The notes under the pieces: generated by a model
Database searches by the model: none
The model's input: the letters and a program-made list of their open reading frames with translations, nothing else
Told to the model about the DNA's origin: nothing
In this document: in pieces, positions 36,573-45,350 of the stretch
Layout: the number at the start of each line of letters is the position of its first letter
How positions within the stretch are numbered: the first letter of the stretch is position 1
Assembly (NCBI GenBank): GCA_965248855.1
Contig: CBDFKQ010000004.1
Coordinates: 124,001 to 188,000, forward strand
DNA length: 64,000 bases
Direction: 5' to 3'
Origin: CBDFKQ01 sp965248855
Lineage (GTDB): Bacteria > Bacteroidota > Bacteroidia > Cytophagales > 172606-1
Program-made: the position numbers and the translations under genes

Positions 36573-37444
36573 TTAATCTATATTTAATGACCTTTAAAGG
36601 TTTTAATATCTTAAATTTTATTTTAGAAAATGGTTATAAAGAATTAATTTCATGTGTAATTTCCAGTAGAGATACATCGATCAAAGAAGATTATTTTGAA
36701 GATATTAAAAAACTTTGTCATCTAAACAAAATTATTTTTTTTGAAAAAGGAAAAGCTCATCAAATTAAAGAATCTGAATTTTCAATGGCTATTTCTTGGA
36801 GGTGGCTAATTCATTCATCCGCTCCAATAATTGTTTTTCATGATTCATTATTACCAAAATATAGAGGATTTGCTCCATTAATTAATATGCTTAAAAATGG
36901 AGAAACAGAAATTGGTGTCTCTGCATTATACGCAAGTGATGATTATGATTGCGGGGATATAATTACTCAATCCTCACAAAAAATAACATATCCAATAACT
37001 ATTAACGAAGCTATTATAAAAATCACTGAAAATTATCGGCAAGTTGTATCTTATTGCCTTGAAAAAATTAAAAAGGATATAATATTAGAGGGTAAAGAAC
37101 AAGACGATAGCAAATCAACCTATAGTCTCTGGTTAGATGAAAGCGATTATCATATTAATTGGAATCAAAATTCAAAGGCAATATTAAGACTCATTGATGC
37201 TGTTGGATTTCCATATGAAGGAGCCTTTTCTAAAATTGATGAAAAAAAATATAAAATAATAAAAGCTATAGAAATTGATGATGTCTTTGTAGAAAACAGA
37301 ACTCCGGGGAAAGTAATTTTTGTTAAAGATGGTTTTCCGGTAATTATTTGCTCAAAAGGGTTAATTATGATTACTGAAATGCTAGATATGATAACCTTAA
37401 CTAATGCACTTCCTCTCAAAAAATTTAGATCCATACTTAAATGA
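36569..37444 (+). CDS. formyltransferase-family protein (likely sugar N-formyltransferase), catalytic Asn replaced
   Basis: The 291-residue protein has the formyl_transf_N fold of Met-tRNA and sugar formyltransferases, using 10-formyl-tetrahydrofolate. The key loop reads FHDSLLPKYRGFAP, with His91 and, downstream, Asp127 (YDCGDII) in the right places. The Asn two residues before the His in the usual Asn-His-Asp triad is Val89 here. A C-terminal domain as in Fmt follows (LRLIDAVGFPYEGA). Between a methyltransferase and a sugar aminotransferase, the obvious job is to formylate the amino group of a dTDP-4-amino sugar. Whether it is active without the Asn is open. It overlaps both neighbours by 4 bp. 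Confidence 0.78.
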   Translation: MINLYLMTFKGFNILNFILENGYKELISCVISSRDTSIKEDYFEDIKKLCHLNKIIFFEKGKAHQIKESEFSMAISWRWLIHSSAPIIVFHDSLLPKYRGFAPLINMLKNGETEIGVSALYASDDYDCGDIITQSSQKITYPITINEAIIKITENYRQVVSYCLEKIKKDIILEGKEQDDSKSTYSLWLDESDYHINWNQNSKAILRLIDAVGFPYEGAFSKIDEKKYKIIKAIEIDDVFVENRTPGKVIFVKDGFPVIICSKGLIMITEMLDMITLTNALPLKKFRSILK

Positions 37445-38595
37445 TTATTCCATTTAATAAACCGTATTTAACAGGTAAAGAAACCTTTTATATTGAAAAT
37501 GCAGTAAAGAGTGGAAAAATCTCCGGCAATGGAAAATATACTCATTTATGTCAGGATTATTTTAAAAATAAATATGGGTTTGGGAAATGTCTATTGACCT
37601 CGTCTTGCACAGATGCGTTGGAAATGTCGGCTATATTAATAAATATTCAGCCGGGTGATGAGGTTTTAATGCCTTCCTATACATTTGTATCAACAGCTAA
37701 TGCTTTCATCTTAAGAGGCGCAATAATAAAATTTATTGATTCCGGGATTGATAATCCTAATATAAATGTAGAATTAATTGAAAAGTCAATTTCTCCTCAA
37801 ACCAAAGCTATTGTTGTAGTTCATTATGCCGGAATAGCTTGTAATATGGATGTTATAATGGAAATTGCATCACGTTATAACCTTTATGTAATTGAGGATG
37901 CAGCTCAAGCAATTGATAATTATTATATAAATAGGCAAGGTAAAAAATTGGCTTTAGGTTCAATTGGTCATTTTGCTGCTTTTTCATTTCACGAAACTAA
38001 AAATATTATTTCAGGTGAAGGTGGTATGCTTGTTGTAAATGATCCGGCTTTTTTTAACAGATCAGAAATTATTTGGGAAAAAGGTACAAATAGAGCTGCT
38101 TTTTTTCGAGGAGAGATTAATAAATATGGATGGGTAGATATTGGTTCTTCATATTTACCTTCTGAAATTACCGCAGCTTTTTTGTGGGCTCAAATTGAAA
38201 ATTTGGAGGATATACAAAGGCAAAGAATGAATATATGGAATCATTATTACAATGGATTGCAACTCTTTTGTGAGCAAAATGAAATAATATTGCCTTATAT
38301 ACCTTCATATTCTCTTAACAACGGCCACATTTTTTATTTGATTTTTAAAAATTTAGAAACTAGGACAGCTTTTGCGGAAAAATTAAAATTAAAAGGAATT
38401 TTAGCAGTTTTTCATTATTTAAGTTTGCATAGAAGTCCCTTCTTTTTAAAAGATAATAATTTAATTGACCTTCCCAATTCAGATAATTATTCTGATAAAT
38501 TACTAAGATTACCATTATATTACGACTTAAAAGATTTTGAATTAGAATATATAATAAAAACCATTAGCAGTAATGAATTACCATATAATGGTTGA
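37441..38595 (+). CDS. WecE/RffA-type sugar aminotransferase (dTDP-4-amino-4,6-dideoxyhexose)
   Basis: The 384-residue PLP enzyme of the DegT/DnrJ/EryC1/StrS family has the PLP-binding Lys187 in FHETKNIISGEGGM, preceded by IEDAAQAIDNYY and FAAFSF. The N-terminal IIPFNKPYLTGKETFYIENA and GNGKYTHLCQDYF are diagnostic of WecE/RffA, which aminates C4 of dTDP-4-keto-6-deoxyglucose to give dTDP-Fuc4N using glutamate. It is followed by a WecF-like transferase, supporting the substrate. The enzymes making the dTDP-keto sugar (RmlA, RmlB) are not in the window. Confidence 0.88.
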   Translation: MIIPFNKPYLTGKETFYIENAVKSGKISGNGKYTHLCQDYFKNKYGFGKCLLTSSCTDALEMSAILINIQPGDEVLMPSYTFVSTANAFILRGAIIKFIDSGIDNPNINVELIEKSISPQTKAIVVVHYAGIACNMDVIMEIASRYNLYVIEDAAQAIDNYYINRQGKKLALGSIGHFAAFSFHETKNIISGEGGMLVVNDPAFFNRSEIIWEKGTNRAAFFRGEINKYGWVDIGSSYLPSEITAAFLWAQIENLEDIQRQRMNIWNHYYNGLQLFCEQNEIILPYIPSYSLNNGHIFYLIFKNLETRTAFAEKLKLKGILAVFHYLSLHRSPFFLKDNNLIDLPNSDNYSDKLLRLPLYYDLKDFELEYIIKTISSNELPYNG

Positions 38596-39733
38596 TGACA
38601 AATTTATTGATAGTTTTATTGAAGATGCTGAAAAAGTTTCTTCCAATAACAGATATTTAATAAGGGCTCAAAAAAGAAATGCAAGGTACGTTAGTCATTA
38701 CAAAGCTGAATGGGATTTAAATATTGAGAAAATCCTTAATGACGTTACAAAATCAGACAGAATTTTTATCCACTGGTATGATTTAAGTATTGGAAAAAAT
38801 ATTTTGGCAATAGATAAAAATATTCCGGTTTATGTCACACATTGGGGAGGGGATATTTTTGAAGATCCCTTTAATTACAATATTGGTTGGATCCATGATC
38901 CTATAACTTTAAAGTATGTTAAAAGGAAATATATAATAGGATCACATTTTCCAAAAAGACCGGATAAGCTTATTTTGCTATTTTTTAAATACTTTTTTTA
39001 TAAACATTTTGATAAAAAGAATTTTATTGTCAAAAGAAAAACGATGCAGAGAGTAAATTTTTTTTTGATTCATAAAAACAATTATTTTGAAAAAGCTCTT
39101 ATAAAAAAAACTTATGATTTAAGTAATATTTCTTTTTTACCATATTTTTACAACCAAAACTTTGATCTGGCGAAAAAAATATTAAACTCTAATAAATTTA
39201 AAAATAATTCTTCAGAAACAATTATTCAATTAGGGAATTCAGATACTGAATCTAATAACCACGTCGATTGCTTAAAAAAATTAAGTCAATATAGTTCTTA
39301 TGGTTTAAAGCTTTTTATTCCTTTATCCTACGGCAATCAAGAATATAGAGAATTTGTTAAATATAATGCCATTAAATACTTTAATGATAAAGTAAACTTT
39401 CAAGAAACTTTTGTTTCAAGGGAAACATTTGTAGAAAATCTTTTTAATATCGATATATGTGTAATGTTTCACAACAGAAGTCAGGCTTTAGGTAATTGTA
39501 TTACCTTATTAACTTTAGGAAAAAAACTTTATCTAAAAAAAATAAATCCACTTTATCATTTATTTAAAGATTCCGGCATTAAAATTTTTGATGCTGATAA
39601 TATTGGACAATTACCATTTAAAGATTTTTCTTCACCTTTGTCAAAGGAAGATTCAGATAAAAATTATAAAATTTTAGCAGACCTATTTTCCGAAAGTGTA
39701 AGATTTGAAAATCTTCGAAAAATATTAAATTAA
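38573..39733 (+). CDS. WecF-like glycosyltransferase (GT56, 4-amino-4,6-dideoxyhexose transferase)
   Basis: The 386-residue protein resembles WecF, which moves Fuc4NAc from its dTDP donor to a lipid-linked glycan in enterobacterial common antigen. The matches are VYVTHWGGDIFEDP, the GNSDTESNNHVD segment (WecF has GNSGDRSNEHI at this place) and MFHNRSQALGNCITLL. The start at 38573 overlaps the aminotransferase end by 23 bp; an alternative ATG is at 38588. Following directly on a WecE-type gene, it is strong evidence that a 4-amino-4,6-dideoxygalactose derivative is added to this glycan. Confidence 0.75.
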   Translation: MNYHIMVDDKFIDSFIEDAEKVSSNNRYLIRAQKRNARYVSHYKAEWDLNIEKILNDVTKSDRIFIHWYDLSIGKNILAIDKNIPVYVTHWGGDIFEDPFNYNIGWIHDPITLKYVKRKYIIGSHFPKRPDKLILLFFKYFFYKHFDKKNFIVKRKTMQRVNFFLIHKNNYFEKALIKKTYDLSNISFLPYFYNQNFDLAKKILNSNKFKNNSSETIIQLGNSDTESNNHVDCLKKLSQYSSYGLKLFIPLSYGNQEYREFVKYNAIKYFNDKVNFQETFVSRETFVENLFNIDICVMFHNRSQALGNCITLLTLGKKLYLKKINPLYHLFKDSGIKIFDADNIGQLPFKDFSSPLSKEDSDKNYKILADLFSESVRFENLRKILN

Positions 39734-39738
39734 TACTT

Positions 39739-41463
39739 TTGGCAGCACCTATTATTATATTCGTTTATAAAAGACCACGTCATACACTTGAAGTATTAAG
39801 AGCACTTCAAAGAAATCCTCTTGCATCCGATTCTTTACTTTTTATTTTTTGTGACGGACCTAAATTAGACTGTTCAAAGGACGAATTAATTGCAATTAAT
39901 GAAACTCGAAGAATTATCCGATTAGACCAATGGTGCAAAAAGGTAGAAATTATCGAATCCGACAAAAACATGGGTTTAGCAGCATCTATAATAGAAGGTG
40001 TCACTTCTGTTGTTTCTCGTTACGGAAAAGTAATAGTTTTAGAGGACGATATTATTTCTTCTCCCTTTTTTTTACAATATATGAATGACTCTCTTGATGT
40101 TTACGAACACGAAAAAGAAGTAATTAGTATAGGGGCATTTAATTTTTTTGCAAACGACAATCAAGTACCGGATACTTTCTTTATTCCTATTCCCGATTGT
40201 TGGGGTTGGGCAACGTGGAAAGATAGATGGGATCTTTTCCAACACGATGGAAATATTTTATTAAAACAGTTAAGAGAAAGAAATCTTATCAAAAAATTTA
40301 ATCTTAATGGCGCTTACAATTTTGAGCAAATGCTTATAGATCAGATTAATGGAAAAAATAATTCATGGGCTATTCGATGGCAGGCAGTTGCGTATTTAAA
40401 CAATAAACTTTCCTTATATCCAAAGTTCTCCATGACTAAAAATATCGGATTTGGTAGTGATGGAACTCATGGAGGTGATGATAATTATAATAATAATTCA
40501 AAATTTTCAAAGCAAAGAATTACAGTAACTAAACAAAAAGTTAATACCAATGAAATTATTTTAAAAAAAATGGAATCGGGTTATGAAAAATCAATAAACA
40601 GTGTTAATAATAAAATGGCAATTAATATAAAAAAATATATTAAATTTCTTTTACCGCCTGCTTTTTATATTCTTTATAATAAAATAAAATTAAGGAAACC
40701 TGAAAATAGCAATCCTAAATCAATGTGGAGTGGAAATTATTCAAGATGGGAAGAAGTTGAAAAAAAAACAGACGGCTATCAATCTCATATTATTTTGGAT
40801 AAAATCAAAAATGCAGTTTTAAAAGTTAAAAATAATGATGCTGCATACGAAAGAGATTCTGTACTTTTTGATAAAATTCAGTATTCATGGCCTTTATCGA
40901 CTTATTTATTAAAAATAGCTATTGATAACGCCAACGAACTTAAAGTTCTTGATTTTGGTGGTTCTCTTGGCAGCTCATATTTTCAAAATGCAGAATTTTT
41001 TGTGGGCTTAAATAATATTAAATGGAGCATAATAGAACAGCCTCATTTTGTTAGTATAGGTAATAATGAAATTTCCGATGGAAAGCTAAGTTTTTATACT
41101 TCGATTGAAGAAGCATTAGAGATTAGTAACTATAATCTGCTCTTGTTATCTAGCGTCATTCAATATTTGAAAGAACCATACAAATGGATTGTAAATTTTA
41201 TAAATTATAATTTTGAGTATATTATTGTTGATAGAACAGGATTTATTATGCATTCCGAAGATAGATTAACCTTGCAAACTGTGCAGGAAAATATTTATAA
41301 TGCCACTTACCCGGTATGGTTTTTTAATGAGGAAAATTTTTTATTGCCTTTTAATGAAAAATATATTTTAATTACCACGTTTGACAATGGATTTACACCC
41401 CCAACTTTTCTTGATGATCATAAATCAGTTTATTGGAAAGGTTTCATATTTAAAAGAAAATAA
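39739..41463 (+). CDS. bifunctional glycosyltransferase-methyltransferase fusion
   Basis: The 574-residue protein has two enzymes in one chain. Residues 1 to about 270 form a GT-A glycosyltransferase (IIIFVYKRPRHTLEVLRAL, acidic metal site VLEDDIISSPFFLQY, then CWGWATWKDRWDLF). After a basic linker, residues about 320-574 form a SAM methyltransferase of the TIGR04325 kind (SMWSGNYSRWEEVEKK, VLDFGGSLGSSYF, IIEQPHFV, LLSSVIQYL). The likely start is TTG at 39739, as no ATG is near the first strand. The methyltransferase part is a standalone gene in many sugar loci, so the fusion suggests coupled addition and methylation. Sugar specificity is unknown. Confidence 0.82.
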   Translation: MAAPIIIFVYKRPRHTLEVLRALQRNPLASDSLLFIFCDGPKLDCSKDELIAINETRRIIRLDQWCKKVEIIESDKNMGLAASIIEGVTSVVSRYGKVIVLEDDIISSPFFLQYMNDSLDVYEHEKEVISIGAFNFFANDNQVPDTFFIPIPDCWGWATWKDRWDLFQHDGNILLKQLRERNLIKKFNLNGAYNFEQMLIDQINGKNNSWAIRWQAVAYLNNKLSLYPKFSMTKNIGFGSDGTHGGDDNYNNNSKFSKQRITVTKQKVNTNEIILKKMESGYEKSINSVNNKMAINIKKYIKFLLPPAFYILYNKIKLRKPENSNPKSMWSGNYSRWEEVEKKTDGYQSHIILDKIKNAVLKVKNNDAAYERDSVLFDKIQYSWPLSTYLLKIAIDNANELKVLDFGGSLGSSYFQNAEFFVGLNNIKWSIIEQPHFVSIGNNEISDGKLSFYTSIEEALEISNYNLLLLSSVIQYLKEPYKWIVNFINYNFEYIIVDRTGFIMHSEDRLTLQTVQENIYNATYPVWFFNEENFLLPFNEKYILITTFDNGFTPPTFLDDHKSVYWKGFIFKRK

Positions 41464-42324
41464 ATGTCAAATAAAAAATATTTAAATTTAGGATGTGGTA
41501 ATCATTATCACCCTCTGTGGACAAACATTGATTTTTCTTCCACTGGGCCTGGAGTAATTGCATACAATTTATTGGATGGCATTCCTTATGATGATGATTC
41601 TTTTGATGTAGTTTATCATTCTCATGTACTGGAACATTTTCCCAAAAATAAAGCCTTGCCTTTTATTTCAGAATGTTATCGTGTTTTAAAACCGGGTGGT
41701 ATAATTAGAATTGCTATTCCTGATCTCGAACAAATTATCAGATGTTATCTTAATATATTAAATGACCTTAGTCAAGCCCCTGATTCTGAGGAATTAAGCA
41801 ATAATTATAATTGGATACTTTTAGAAATGTATGATCAAACTATTCGCAATAAGTCTGGTGGAGAAATGATGACATACCTTTCTCAAAGTTCAATAGATTT
41901 TAATTTCGTAATAAAAAGGTGCGGACAAGAAGTGACAGATATTATTAATAATCTAAAAAATTATCAAAATATAACTGCAGAATTAAGTAAACCACCCAAG
42001 GTAAATCTTCTAAAAGAATTATATTACTTAATAAGATACTCTAATAGAAAAGAACGTTTGATTAAAATATTATTAAAGGATGATTATCGTGCACTTGAAA
42101 TAGGACGGTTTAGATTAAAGGGTGAGATTCATCAATGGATGTATGATAAATATTCCATGAAAAGATTATTGATTGAAGCCATGTTTAAAAATATAACTGT
42201 AAAATCAGCTTTTGAAAGCGATATTGAAAATTGGACTTCATTTGAACTTGAATCAAACAAAGAAGGCAATATTAGAAAACCCGATTCATTATTTATTGAA
42301 GCAGTCAAAACTAATTATGAATAG
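41464..42324 (+). CDS. class I SAM methyltransferase
   Basis: The 286-residue protein begins with the SAM-binding loop (YLNLGCGNHYHPLWTNIDF), then DDDSFDVVYHSHVLEHF and YRVLKPGGIIRIAIPDLE, the Methyltransf_11 pattern. The C-terminal 150 residues are charged and helical, with no assigned family, and may recognise the glycan or a partner. It begins immediately after the fusion gene and overlaps the next gene by 8 bp. It is one of four methyltransferase domains in this locus. Confidence 0.85.
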   Translation: MSNKKYLNLGCGNHYHPLWTNIDFSSTGPGVIAYNLLDGIPYDDDSFDVVYHSHVLEHFPKNKALPFISECYRVLKPGGIIRIAIPDLEQIIRCYLNILNDLSQAPDSEELSNNYNWILLEMYDQTIRNKSGGEMMTYLSQSSIDFNFVIKRCGQEVTDIINNLKNYQNITAELSKPPKVNLLKELYYLIRYSNRKERLIKILLKDDYRALEIGRFRLKGEIHQWMYDKYSMKRLLIEAMFKNITVKSAFESDIENWTSFELESNKEGNIRKPDSLFIEAVKTNYE

Positions 42325-43366
42325 TTATTATTTCGCAACTCTTTTCGACAAAAATTACCTTTCCAGAGGTTTGGCATTATACAATTCTTTGACTAAATAT
42401 CTAAAAAGCATTAATTTTTTTGTATTATGTTTAGACGAGGAGTGTAAAATATTTCTGAATAATAATTATCCGGAAATAACAACATTTCTTTTAGAAGATA
42501 TTGAAAAGTATGAACCTCAATTACTGAACATTAAGCCTCAAAGAAATAAAGCTGAATATATTTTTACATTAAGTCCTATATTACCTTTATATATTTTTAA
42601 CTTTTTTCCCGAAATTCCTTTTATAACAACTTTGGATGCAGATATCTTTTTTTATAGTTCACCGGAGGACATTTTAAAAAAAATGGAGGATCATTCCATT
42701 TTAATTACACCTCATAACTTTACAGTAGAAAATGAACATTACAAAGGTTGTGGAATATATAACGTCAGCCTTCAGGCATTTAAAAGGGACGCTAATGGAT
42801 TGGAATGCTTAAAGTGGTGGAAAGAAAAATGTTTAGATTGGTGTTTTGATATACCCGAGTCTAGTAGGTTTGCAGATCAAAAATATTTAGATGAATTTGA
42901 ATCAAGATTTGACAATGTATACGTTCAAAATATTGAAGGAGCCGGTTTAGCGCCTTGGAATATTAATAAATATAATTTAATTGACAGGGCCGGTCAATTA
43001 TACATCCAAAATCATCCAGTTATATATTATCACTTTCATGGATTTAGAACTTATAATAAAAATTACTTATTAACTCTTTTAAATCATTATAAAGTTGTTA
43101 ATGTTCAGCATAATCTTATCAAAATGTATAAAGATTATGCTCGTCTGATTTGTAGAAATAGTTTTAATAATAATATTGAACGATATACATTTACCCCTTC
43201 AATAAAAGAAATATTTTTAAGTGGAAATTATTTAATTTATATAGATTGGTTGGGAATAATTTTTAACGGGAGGGAATACAAAATTTTTCATTTTGTGTTT
43301 AGAGGAATTTCATTTTTAAAAAAAATAAAAAATGGCGTCGCTAATAAACTTAAAAACATTCACTGA
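42317..43366 (+). CDS. glycosyltransferase, GT8-like nucleotide-diphospho-sugar transferase
   Basis: The frame opens at 42212, but the first 35 residues would overlap the previous gene and lack family character. The ATG at 42317 gives NSYYFATLFDKNYLSRGLAL, the usual start of this group, and a 349-residue protein. A DxD-type metal site is in FITTLDADIFFYSSPED, followed by LITPHNF and YNVSLQAFKRD. This is a GT-A fold of the GT8-like set. The donor and linkage are unknown. It overlaps the FdtA-like gene by 35 bp, which would favour translational coupling. Confidence 0.8.
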   Translation: MNSYYFATLFDKNYLSRGLALYNSLTKYLKSINFFVLCLDEECKIFLNNNYPEITTFLLEDIEKYEPQLLNIKPQRNKAEYIFTLSPILPLYIFNFFPEIPFITTLDADIFFYSSPEDILKKMEDHSILITPHNFTVENEHYKGCGIYNVSLQAFKRDANGLECLKWWKEKCLDWCFDIPESSRFADQKYLDEFESRFDNVYVQNIEGAGLAPWNINKYNLIDRAGQLYIQNHPVIYYHFHGFRTYNKNYLLTLLNHYKVVNVQHNLIKMYKDYARLICRNSFNNNIERYTFTPSIKEIFLSGNYLIYIDWLGIIFNGREYKIFHFVFRGISFLKKIKNGVANKLKNIH

Positions 43367-43697
43367 TCCGCGTGGAAACTTAACAGTGATTGAAAAAATT
43401 ATACCTTTTGATATAAAACGAATCTTTTATATTTATGGAGTTGATGATTCTGTAAGAGGTGGGCACAGACACCATAACACTTTTCAGGCTGCTGTTTGTA
43501 TTACAGGAAGTTGTAGTATCTATAATCACGATGGGAATATAGAAAAAATATTTGAGCTGAATAATCCATCTAAATGCTTGATACTTGAACCACCGGATTG
43601 GCATAAAATGTATAATTTTAGTGTTGATGCCATTCTAATGGTTTTTGCTTCTGAGTATTTTAATAAGGATGATTATATATACGAACCCTATTTATGA
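43332..43697 (+). CDS. FdtA/QdtA-type dTDP-4-keto-6-deoxyglucose 3,4-ketoisomerase
   Basis: The 121-residue cupin opens with LKTFTDPRGNLTVIEKIIPF, then has the RIFYIYGVD and the RGGHRHHNTFQ motif. These mark the FdtA/QdtA group, which isomerises dTDP-4-keto-6-deoxyglucose to the 3-keto sugar. QdtA gives the gluco and FdtA the galacto product, and sequence by eye does not decide. The next gene encodes the matching aminotransferase and overlaps it by 4 bp, giving a dTDP-3-amino-3,6-dideoxyhexose pair. Confidence 0.85.
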   Translation: MASLINLKTFTDPRGNLTVIEKIIPFDIKRIFYIYGVDDSVRGGHRHHNTFQAAVCITGSCSIYNHDGNIEKIFELNNPSKCLILEPPDWHKMYNFSVDAILMVFASEYFNKDDYIYEPYL

Positions 43698-44779
43698 TAG
43701 AATACGAAAGCCTTAAAATAGTTAATAATCCTTTTGAGAAACTGTTTGAAAATGCATTTAAGGAATTTCTGGATAAAGGATGGTATATTCTTGGAAATGG
43801 AGTGGAAAAATTTGAAAATAATTTTGCTGAATTTTGCAAATCGAATTATTGCATAGGGGTCGCTAATGGATTAGATGCTATTACACTCTCGTTAGTAGCG
43901 CTTAATCTTCCAAAGGGATCAGAAATTATAGTTCCTTCAAATACTTATATCGCTTCAGTATTGGCAGTTCTTCACGCCGGATTTAAGCCTGTATTTGTTG
44001 AACCGGATATCAATACTTACAACATAGATCCCTCAAAGATTGAAGAAAAGATATCTTCAAACACTTCAGCTATTCTTGTTGTACATTTATATGGTAAATT
44101 ATGTGAAATGGATGCAATTTTAAAGATAGCATTTAAACATTCACTTAAAGTTATAGAAGACTGTGCACAATCTCATGGAGCACATTTTAAAAATAAAAAA
44201 GCCGGTACATTTGGAGATTTTGGAGCCTTTAGTTTTTATCCTACCAAAAATTTAGGAGCACTTGGAGATGCAGGTGCTGTATGTACAAATAATAAAGAAT
44301 ATGCGGATAAAATTAAGAAACTTAGAAATTATGGTTCTCAAATAAAATACCATAACGATTTAATAGGATATAATTCAAGATTGGATGAACTACAAGCCTA
44401 CTTTTTATCTATAAAACTTAAATATCTAGACCAAATAACAGAACATAAGAGAAATTTAGCTGAATTGTACCTTTTAAATCTTAAAGATCAATTTATAAAA
44501 CCTTCTGTGCATCCGGATTATTATGATGTATTTCATATTTTTAATATTAGATTTGATAAAAGAGATGAACTTAAACATTATTTATTAAAAAATAATGTTA
44601 AAACGGAAATTCACTATCCCATTCCTCCATACAAACAAAAGGCACTCGAAAAGTCATTTTTTAATGAATGTTATGAAATTTCAGACGAAATTCATAATAC
44701 TACTTTAAGTCTACCAATATCTTTATCACATACTAAAGATGATATTATGAAGGTTATAGATGTAATTAATTCATTTTAA
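43694..44779 (+). CDS. FdtB/QdtB-type sugar 3-aminotransferase
   Basis: The 361-residue DegT/DnrJ/EryC1/StrS enzyme has PLP Lys185 in YPTKNLGALGDAGAV. Preceding it are IEDCAQSHGAHFKNKKAGTF, and an early YILGNGVEKFENNFA. These segments are close to FdtB/QdtB, which aminates the 3-keto sugar made by FdtA/QdtA to give dTDP-Fuc3N or dTDP-Qui3N. The paired gene overlaps it by 4 bp. The usual next gene, an N-acetyltransferase (FdtC/QdtC), is absent; the transcript is followed by a 570-bp gap. Confidence 0.88.
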   Translation: MIEYESLKIVNNPFEKLFENAFKEFLDKGWYILGNGVEKFENNFAEFCKSNYCIGVANGLDAITLSLVALNLPKGSEIIVPSNTYIASVLAVLHAGFKPVFVEPDINTYNIDPSKIEEKISSNTSAILVVHLYGKLCEMDAILKIAFKHSLKVIEDCAQSHGAHFKNKKAGTFGDFGAFSFYPTKNLGALGDAGAVCTNNKEYADKIKKLRNYGSQIKYHNDLIGYNSRLDELQAYFLSIKLKYLDQITEHKRNLAELYLLNLKDQFIKPSVHPDYYDVFHIFNIRFDKRDELKHYLLKNNVKTEIHYPIPPYKQKALEKSFFNECYEISDEIHNTTLSLPISLSHTKDDIMKVIDVINSF

Positions 44780-45350
44780 AGTTGGGGACTAACTTCTTAA
44801 AATAAATGTATCTATTAAAACCCAAGAGATAATGCTTTTTAATTTACCGCGTAATACTCACTTGTTTTCATCTGTTATTGTATAGCTTTGGTGATGGAGG
44901 CATATAAAGAAAAAAATATTCTAAAACTCTAAAGAAAGAAAGGGTATTTTGAATATTTCAACACTTTGAAAATTCAAATAAAGAATAGCTAAAATACTAA
45001 AGAACGATTATAATAATTAAGCATTATTATGTGCACACGCCTCCAACAAATTTTATTTATGAAAAAGAGCAGAATTTTTTTTGAAATTAATATAGGTATT
45101 AATTTCAAAGTGAGATGATTATTTTTTAGGAAGTAATGATTAACCGTCTGATATATGATTATCGAAAGGTTAATAGTTGTTATAAATTGGTAATATTTAT
45201 GATTTAATATTAAAAAATATATTAATTAATAAACTACGAATTGGAGAAAAGATGATGATTTATAAAATTTAGAGGAATTTTAGACAAAAATAAAATTCTT
45301 ACAAAAACATTTGTCAATAATATTTTTATAAAAGTAGGTAAGGTAATTTT
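44780..45350. other. non-coding gap inside the polysaccharide locus
   Basis: A gap of 571 bp separates the tightly overlapping first half of the glycan cluster from the looser second half. I see no convincing ORF, tRNA or insertion-sequence end. It holds a perfect inverted repeat at 45080-45109, and AT-rich sequence elsewhere. An AGGTAAGG stretch shortly before the next ATG may act in translation start. Confidence 0.5.
45080..45109. repeat. perfect 13-bp hairpin in the glycan-locus gap
   Basis: TTTGAAATTAATA (45080-45092) pairs perfectly with TATTAATTTCAAA (45097-45109) around the four-base loop TAGG. There is no T-run after it on either strand, so it does not look like a simple terminator. 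It could be an operator or an RNA structure in a leader of the next gene. Confidence 0.6.

Noticed and set aside
42212..42316. Upstream extension of the GT8-like gene
   Set aside because: It would overlap the preceding methyltransferase by over 100 bp, and the family start is at 42317.
45080..45109. Hairpin as a terminator
   Set aside because: No T-run follows on either strand, so I listed it as a repeat rather than a terminator.
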